From Solirubrobacterales bacterium (GTDB lineage Bacteria; Actinomycetota; Thermoleophilia; Solirubrobacterales; Solirubrobacteraceae), in the NCBI GenBank assembly GCA_013695395.1, contig JACDAP010000247.1, positions 1 through 9,416 on the forward strand: a DNA stretch of 9,416 nt, read 5' to 3'. The position numbers were made by a program, and so were the translations under genes. Under the pieces are notes generated by a model. That model was given only the letters and a program-made list of their open reading frames with translations, made no database searches and had not been told where the DNA came from. Shown here piece after piece: positions 5,883-9,416 of the stretch (its first letter is position 1; every line of letters starts with the position of its first letter).

Positions 5883-6627
5883 ACCCCAGAAGAGGGACGA
5901 TCGCCCGGTGGATCTCGTCGGTGTGGTCCGGGTGCGCGCCCGTGATCTCCACCCCGACGAGCTCGGTGAGCTCCGCCAGCTCGGTGAGCACCCGCCGCAG
6001 GCGCGCGAACGTCCAGCCGTCGGGCGCGGGGAACGGCGCGGGCAGGCAGGACGGGTCGAGGACGTCGAGGTCGAGGTGGAGGAAGACCTCCGCGCCCTCG
6101 AGCGCGGAGGGGCCGTCGGGGTAGCCGACACCGTGCGTGTCGAGCGCGACGCGCTCTGGCCCGTCGACGTCGCGGACGCCCAGCATCGCCACGCGCGCCG
6201 GGTCGACCCCGTCCCCGAAGCCCGTCTCCCACAGCCCGCAGGCGCCGGCCAGCGGCATCCCGCCGAGGTACCCGCTCTCCGAGCTGGTCGGCGTGTTGAA
6301 GTCGGCGTGCGCGTCGATCCAGCAGATCCACGCGGCGGGTCGCAGGCGGGCGAGCACCGGCAGCGTCGAGACGGCGATCGAGCAGTCACCGGCCAGCAGA
6401 AGCGGGCGATCACCGGCCTCCAGCGCGTCCTCGACCTGGCCCCCGGCCTCGAGCAGGCAGCCGCGCGCGTCGGCGAGGTCCGCCTCCCAGGCCTGCGTGC
6501 GCGGCGCACCGGGAGCGCCGATCACGCGCGCCCCGATCCGCTCGGCCAAGGCCGCCGCGCCCGCCGCGCCCTCCGGCACCCGGTCGCTCGTCCGGCAGAG
6601 CAGCGCGGAGGCCGCCAGCCGGCTCAA
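5881..6627 (-). CDS. Arginase/ureohydrolase family protein with a GDC variant metal site
   Basis: Ureohydrolases hydrolyse C-N bonds of guanidino or formimino compounds (arginine, agmatine, formimidoylglutamate and others) using two Mn ions. This 248-residue protein keeps most ligands: DAHADFN with Asp105, His107 and Asp109; HLDLDVLD with Asp186 and Asp188; and Glu227 in GVEITG. The first ligand motif, normally GGDHS, is AGDCS here, with Cys82 where the manganese-binding His usually sits. Activity could be changed and the substrate cannot be named. TTG at 6627 overlaps the enoyl-CoA hydratase stop as TTGA and begins the family-like sequence (SRLAASALLCRTSDRVPEGA). GTG at 6639 would add four residues; a frame open further upstream does not look like protein. 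It is co-transcribed with the crotonase gene. Confidence 0.85.
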   Translation of the reverse strand: MSRLAASALLCRTSDRVPEGAAGAAALAERIGARVIGAPGAPRTQAWEADLADARGCLLEAGGQVEDALEAGDRPLLLAGDCSIAVSTLPVLARLRPAAWICWIDAHADFNTPTSSESGYLGGMPLAGACGLWETGFGDGVDPARVAMLGVRDVDGPERVALDTHGVGYPDGPSALEGAEVFLHLDLDVLDPSCLPAPFPAPDGWTFARLRRVLTELAELTELVGVEITGAHPDHTDEIHRAIVPLLG

Positions 6628-7397
6628 CGTCCGGTCCACTCCGGTTCGCGCTTCTCGAAGAACGCCGTGACGCCCTCCTGGATGTCCTCCGTCGAGAACG
6701 CGACCGTCAGCTGGGAGCGCAGGAAGTCCCACGCCTCCTCGAGCGCCATGTCCTGCTGGCGCCACATCGCGTCCTTGCCGAGGCGCACGAGCAGCGGGGA
6801 CTTCGCAGCCAGGCGCGAGGCCCAGTCCGCGACGGCAGCGTCGAACTCCGCCACCGGGACCACGCGATTGACGATGCCGATGCGCTCCGCCTCGGCGGCG
6901 TCGATCCGGTCGCCGAGCAGGAGCAGCTCGGTCGTCTTCTTGCGCCCGACGTTTCGGTAGATGAGCGCCATGATCATGAACGGGAAGACCCCGACGTTGA
7001 TCTCCGGCGTCCCGAAGCTCGCCTTCTCGCTCGCGACGATCAGGTCGCAGGCCAGCGCCAGCCCGAGCGCGCCCGCCAGGCAGTGCCCGCCGGCAGCGCA
7101 GATCGTCGGCTTGCCGAGCGTCCCGATCAGGCGGAAGAGCTCGGGGAAGCGCGAGGAGGCCAGATGCTTGTGCACGAGCGGCACGTCGGCCGCGAAGCCC
7201 GCGAGGTTCCCGCCGCTCGAGAAGGTCGTGGCGTGGGTGGAGGCCAGGACGCAGACCCGCACCTCGCCGTCCTCGCGCGCCCGAGTGAAGGCCTCGATCA
7301 GCCCGTCGAGCATCGCGTCCGAAAGCGCGTTGCGGGTGTCCGGGTCGTCCATCGCGATGGTGGCGACGTGGTCGGCGACCGAGTAGGAGACGCTCAT
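6624..7397 (-). CDS. Enoyl-CoA hydratase/isomerase (crotonase) family protein
   Basis: This 257-residue crotonase-fold protein acts on acyl-CoA thioesters in the cytoplasm. SSGGNLAGF (60-68) forms the first part of the oxyanion hole, and AAGGHCLAGALGLALACDL (101-119) the second. FGTPEINVGVFPF near 128-140 carries Glu132, equivalent to the second catalytic glutamate of rat mitochondrial hydratase (Glu164). The position of the other glutamate (rat Glu144) appears to be Gly112, so this may be an isomerase, a lyase or a specialised hydratase rather than a standard beta-oxidation hydratase. The C-terminus (DIQEGVTAFFEKREPEW) is typical of the family. ATG 7397 has no Shine-Dalgarno but has TAGCCT 7 nt upstream, so it may be leaderless. 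It is divergent from the acyl-CoA dehydrogenase and overlaps the downstream arginase-family gene. Confidence 0.92.
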   Translation of the reverse strand: MSVSYSVADHVATIAMDDPDTRNALSDAMLDGLIEAFTRAREDGEVRVCVLASTHATTFSSGGNLAGFAADVPLVHKHLASSRFPELFRLIGTLGKPTICAAGGHCLAGALGLALACDLIVASEKASFGTPEINVGVFPFMIMALIYRNVGRKKTTELLLLGDRIDAAEAERIGIVNRVVPVAEFDAAVADWASRLAAKSPLLVRLGKDAMWRQQDMALEEAWDFLRSQLTVAFSTEDIQEGVTAFFEKREPEWTGR

Positions 7398-7472
7398 CGC
7401 GCGGAGGCTACCGGGCTCCGCCAGAGTGAGAAGTGGGCAGTGCCACTTCCCACTTTCGGCTACCGTTCGGAC
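7398..7472. promoter_or_regulatory. Divergent promoter region with nested palindromes
   Basis: This 75-bp region serves both flanking genes. AAGTGGG (7431-7437) is inverted as CCCACTT (7449-7455), and GAAGTGG (7430-7436) is inverted as CCACTTC (7443-7449), so two overlapping palindromes share the left arm. On the minus strand TAGCCT (7405-7410) lies 7 nt before the crotonase ATG. On the plus strand TACCGT (7461-7466) lies 6 nt before the dehydrogenase ATG. Neither gene has a Shine-Dalgarno, so both transcripts are probably leaderless. The palindromes sit between the two -10 boxes, where one repressor could control both genes. The regulator is not identified. Confidence 0.5.
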
Positions 7473-8663
7473 ATGGCCTCCACCGACTCCGTTCTCAAGC
7501 CCGACCACGGGACCAAGCAGAAGCACTTCATCTTCACCGAGGAGCACGAGCGGCTCCGCGAGTCGATCTCCTCCTACGTACTCAAGGAGCTCACCCCGCA
7601 CGCGGAGGAGTGGGAGAAGGCGAAGTGGTTCGACTCGGCGGTCTTCCCGCGGATGGGCGAGCTCGGCTTCCTCGGCCTGAGCTACCCGGAGGAGTACGGC
7701 GGGCAGGGCGGCGACTACTTCTGCAACATCGTGCTGGCCGAGGAGATCACCAAGGCCAAGTGCGGAGGCCTCGCGATGGGGATCGCCGTGCATACCGACA
7801 TGGCCACCCCGCCGGTCCACCTGTTCGGCACCGAGGAGCAGAAGCAGGAGTACCTCGTCCCCTCGATCAAGGGCACGAAGATCTCCTCGCTCGGCATCAC
7901 CGAGCCCGACGCCGGCTCCGACGTCTCCGGGATCAAGACCCGCGCGGTCAAGGACGGCGACGAGTACGTGATCAACGGCTCGAAGACCTACATCACCAAC
8001 GGCCACCGCTCCGACTACATCGTGCTCGTGACGAAGACCGACGACTCCGCGGGCTACGACGGCTTCACGCTCTTCCTCGTCGACATGGACCTCCCGGGGG
8101 TCATCCGCGAGAAGAAGCTCGAGAAGCTCGGCATGCACGCCAGCGACACGGCGCTCCTCGCCTTCCAGGATGTCCGCGTGCCGGAGACCGCGGTGCTCGG
8201 CCAGGTCGGCAAGGGCTTCTACCACATCATGTGGGAGCTCCAGGGCGAGCGGCTGATCGGCGCGGCGGGCTGCGTCGCGGGCGCCCAGCAGTGCATGGAC
8301 CAGACGCTGAAATACGCGATGGAGCGCACCGCGTTCGGCCGCCAGATCGGCAAGTTCCAGGTGACCCGTCACAAGTTCGCCGAGATGGCCACGAAGATCG
8401 AGGCGGCCCGGCAGATGGTCTACACGACCGCCTGGCGCTTCAACAACGGCGAGTACCCCGTGCGCGAGATCTCGATGGCCAAGCTCTACGCCGCCCGCAT
8501 CGCCGTCGAGGTGGCCGACGAGTGCATCCAGATCCACGGCGGCGCCGGCTACATGACCGAGTACGGCGTCGAGCGCGTGTGGCGCGACATGCGCCTGAAC
8601 CGGATCGGCGCGGGCACGGACGAGATCATGCTCGACGTGATCGGGCGCTCCTACGGGCTGTAG
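7473..8663 (+). CDS. Acyl-CoA dehydrogenase (IVD/LCAD-type catalytic glutamate)
   Basis: This 396-residue FAD enzyme oxidises an acyl-CoA to the 2-enoyl-CoA and passes electrons to electron-transfer flavoprotein. The N-terminal helical domain (FTEEHERLRESISSYV) is followed by GLSYPEEYGGQGGDY (68-82), the signature ITEPDAGSDVSG (142-153) for flavin and substrate contacts, and the C-terminal signature IHGGAGYMTEYGVERVWRD (354-372). The MCAD-type catalytic glutamate position (YEGT) reads GAGT. Glu259 in LQGERLIGA matches the position used by isovaleryl-CoA and long-chain acyl-CoA dehydrogenases, so a branched or long substrate is favoured. ATG 7473 follows TACCGT by 6 nt, and the family N-terminus begins here, although the frame is open further upstream. 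The divergent crotonase is the likely partner for the next step. Confidence 0.95.
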   Translation: MASTDSVLKPDHGTKQKHFIFTEEHERLRESISSYVLKELTPHAEEWEKAKWFDSAVFPRMGELGFLGLSYPEEYGGQGGDYFCNIVLAEEITKAKCGGLAMGIAVHTDMATPPVHLFGTEEQKQEYLVPSIKGTKISSLGITEPDAGSDVSGIKTRAVKDGDEYVINGSKTYITNGHRSDYIVLVTKTDDSAGYDGFTLFLVDMDLPGVIREKKLEKLGMHASDTALLAFQDVRVPETAVLGQVGKGFYHIMWELQGERLIGAAGCVAGAQQCMDQTLKYAMERTAFGRQIGKFQVTRHKFAEMATKIEAARQMVYTTAWRFNNGEYPVREISMAKLYAARIAVEVADECIQIHGGAGYMTEYGVERVWRDMRLNRIGAGTDEIMLDVIGRSYGL

Positions 8664-8681
8664 TCGCGCGTGGGCCCCTGC

Positions 8682-8726
8682 TGAGAATGGATCGGCGCCC
8701 GCCCTGCGGGCGTGCATCCATTCTCA
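8682..8726. repeat. Hairpin repeat, family 2, copy A (perfect arms)
   Basis: TGAGAATGGAT (8682-8692) pairs perfectly with ATCCATTCTCA (8716-8726), an 11-bp outer stem. A 4x4 internal loop follows (CGGC against GTGC), then a perfect 6-bp inner stem, GCCCGC (8697-8702) with GCGGGC (8706-8711), and a 3-nt loop, CCT. It begins 18 nt after the stop of the acyl-CoA dehydrogenase, so it may work as a transcript end or stabiliser. The arm sequence is much richer in A/T than its surroundings. There is no U-tract. Confidence 0.85.
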
Positions 8727-8741
8727 CCATGTCCCGGGTGG

Positions 8742-8786
8742 TGAGCATGGAATGCCGCCCGCCTGGCGAGCACGGATCCATTCTCA
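8742..8786. repeat. Hairpin repeat, family 2, copy B (diverged)
   Basis: This is the same 45-nt plan as copy A, starting 60 bp downstream of it. The right arm ATCCATTCTCA (8776-8786) is identical to copy A. The left arm TGAGCATGGAA (8742-8752) has two mismatches. The inner stem is GCCCGC with GCGAGC (one mismatch), the loop is CTG, and the internal-loop sequences are TGCC and ACGG. Both copies are followed by CC, so TTCTCACC is shared. The remaining 94 bases up to the mmsA stop hold no gene; I see only an 11-bp odd palindrome, TCACTGAGTGA, at 8800-8810. Confidence 0.75.
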
Positions 8787-8880
8787 CCGCGAAACAGGGT
8801 CACTGAGTGATGCGCGCAGGTGAGCCGCGGTGTCTTCGGGATGCTCCGTAAGCGACTGTGACCGCTCCGGCTCAGCAGGC

Positions 8881-9416
8881 TCAGCGCTGGGTCGGGAAGC
8901 CGTAGTCCACACCCGAGGCCTTCTCGGGCCAGCGTTCGGTGACGACCTTGCCGCGCGTGTAGAAGAGCACGCCCTCCCGGCCGTGGACGTGCAGATCGCC
9001 GAACAGCGAGTCCCCCGAGCCGCCGAACGAGTAGTAGGCCATCGGGACCGGGATGGGAACGTTGATCCCCACCATCCCTGCCGCCACCCGGGAGCGGAAC
9101 TCCCGCGCCGCGCCACCGTCCGCGGTGAAGATCGACGCGCCGTTGCCGTACCGGTTGGCGTTGACGAGCGTGAGCGCCTCCTCGAAGGAGGAGGCGCGCA
9201 GCAGGACGAGCAACGGGCCGAAGACCTCGTCGCGGTAGACGTCCATCTCCGTGGTGACGTGGTCGAGAACGGTGGGGCCGACCCAGAAGCCGCCCGGATC
9301 GCCGTCGACCTCGAGGTCGCGGCCGTCGAGCGCCACCGTCGCGCCCTGCTCCGCGCCACGGCCGACGTAGTCGACCACCCGGTCGCGCGCCGCCGGCGAG
9401 ATCAGCGGCCCCATCT
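8881..9416 (-). CDS. mmsA: Methylmalonate-semialdehyde dehydrogenase (CoA-acylating), C-terminal part
   Basis: MmsA oxidises methylmalonate semialdehyde (or malonate semialdehyde) to propionyl-CoA (or acetyl-CoA) with NAD and CoA, in valine and related catabolism. The 178 codons visible are the last third of an aldehyde dehydrogenase of about 500 residues; the 5' end, including the catalytic cysteine, lies beyond the right edge. Signatures are MGPLIS, GFWVGPTVLDHVTTEMDVYRD-like text, the EVFGPLL box, NANRYGNGASIF, and the MmsA-specific GMVGINVPIPVPMAYYSFGG followed by SLFGDLHVHGREGV and FYTRGKVVTERWP. The stop is TGA at 8881. It converges on the acyl-CoA dehydrogenase across the hairpin-repeat region. 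The MmsA product fits branched-chain acyl-CoA breakdown together with the neighbouring dehydrogenase and crotonase. Confidence 0.95.
   Translation of the reverse strand, partial: MGPLISPAARDRVVDYVGRGAEQGATVALDGRDLEVDGDPGGFWVGPTVLDHVTTEMDVYRDEVFGPLLVLLRASSFEEALTLVNANRYGNGASIFTADGGAAREFRSRVAAGMVGINVPIPVPMAYYSFGGSGDSLFGDLHVHGREGVLFYTRGKVVTERWPEKASGVDYGFPTQR

Noticed and set aside
7083..7472. In-frame upstream extension of the acyl-CoA dehydrogenase to 7083
   Set aside because: The extra residues overlap the crotonase gene on the other strand and do not resemble the family N-terminus, which begins at ATG 7473 right after a -10-like box.
7398..8717. In-frame upstream extension of the crotonase to 8717, antisense to the acyl-CoA dehydrogenase
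   Set aside because: It is composed of shadow sequence (Leu/Val/His/Asp-rich) and lies opposite a certain gene; the family N-terminus starts at ATG 7397.
8811..8880. Terminator of mmsA formed by TGAGCCG and CGGCTCA
   Set aside because: The 7-bp arms are about 40 nt apart with no U-tract, so I would not call a terminator from them.
8784..9359. Minus-strand open frame of 191 codons overlapping the mmsA part
   Set aside because: It is Arg/Ser/Thr-rich shadow sequence in another frame; the mmsA frame carries all family motifs.
1..9416. Defence island or phage/integron structure
   Set aside because: Apart from a lone broken AbiEi-like/DUF559 gene there are no integrase, recombinase, restriction, toxin or phage genes, and the flanking genes are ordinary acyl-CoA metabolism.

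Overview
This 9.4 kb window is very GC-rich, with strong G/C preference at third codon positions, frequent GTG and TTG starts, and stop/start overlaps between neighbouring genes. Several genes appear to be leaderless. Together with the families present (AMACR-like CoA-transferase, BKACE, Pat-like GNAT, AbiEi/DUF559 protein), this suggests a chromosomal segment of a high-GC actinobacterium, possibly of the Thermoleophilia/Solirubrobacterales type. That placement is inference; no rRNA or other marker gene is present.

Left block (1-3905, all minus strand). Read in the direction of transcription it holds a Pat-like GNAT acetyltransferase, an N-terminal-only GNAT fragment, a BKACE (DUF849) beta-keto acid cleavage enzyme, an AMACR-like class III CoA-transferase/racemase, a MerR-type regulator, and the 5' part of a Nudix hydrolase that runs off the left edge. 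The last four genes overlap by 4, 4 and 8 bases, which points to one translationally coupled operon. A 23-bp near-perfect palindrome lies just upstream of the BKACE gene and is a good candidate operator, perhaps for the MerR protein encoded in the same operon.

Middle block (3906-5880, plus strand). It holds a DUF429 (RNase H-like fold) protein of unknown role and an AbiEi-like/DUF559 protein split by a one-base frameshift near 5100. Between them is a pair of related 57-nt hairpin repeats. The second repeat contains the ATG of the AbiEi/DUF559 gene in its loop.

Right block (5881-9416). An enoyl-CoA hydratase family gene and an arginase-family gene (overlap TTGA) run leftwards. An acyl-CoA dehydrogenase with an IVD/LCAD-type catalytic glutamate runs rightwards from the same 75-bp intergenic region. 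Both divergent genes have a -10-like TAnnnT box 6-7 nt before the start codon, and nested palindromes lie between them. The 3' part of mmsA (methylmalonate-semialdehyde dehydrogenase) converges on the dehydrogenase. Their 217-bp intergenic region carries a second, unrelated pair of hairpin repeats with almost the same architecture as the first pair.

Read together, the metabolic genes (BKACE, CoA-transferase, acyl-CoA dehydrogenase, crotonase, mmsA) suggest catabolism of branched or otherwise unusual acyl-CoAs. No obvious defence island, CRISPR array, tRNA, rRNA or insertion sequence was found. The most unusual content is non-coding: two families of paired hairpin repeats and the candidate operators.
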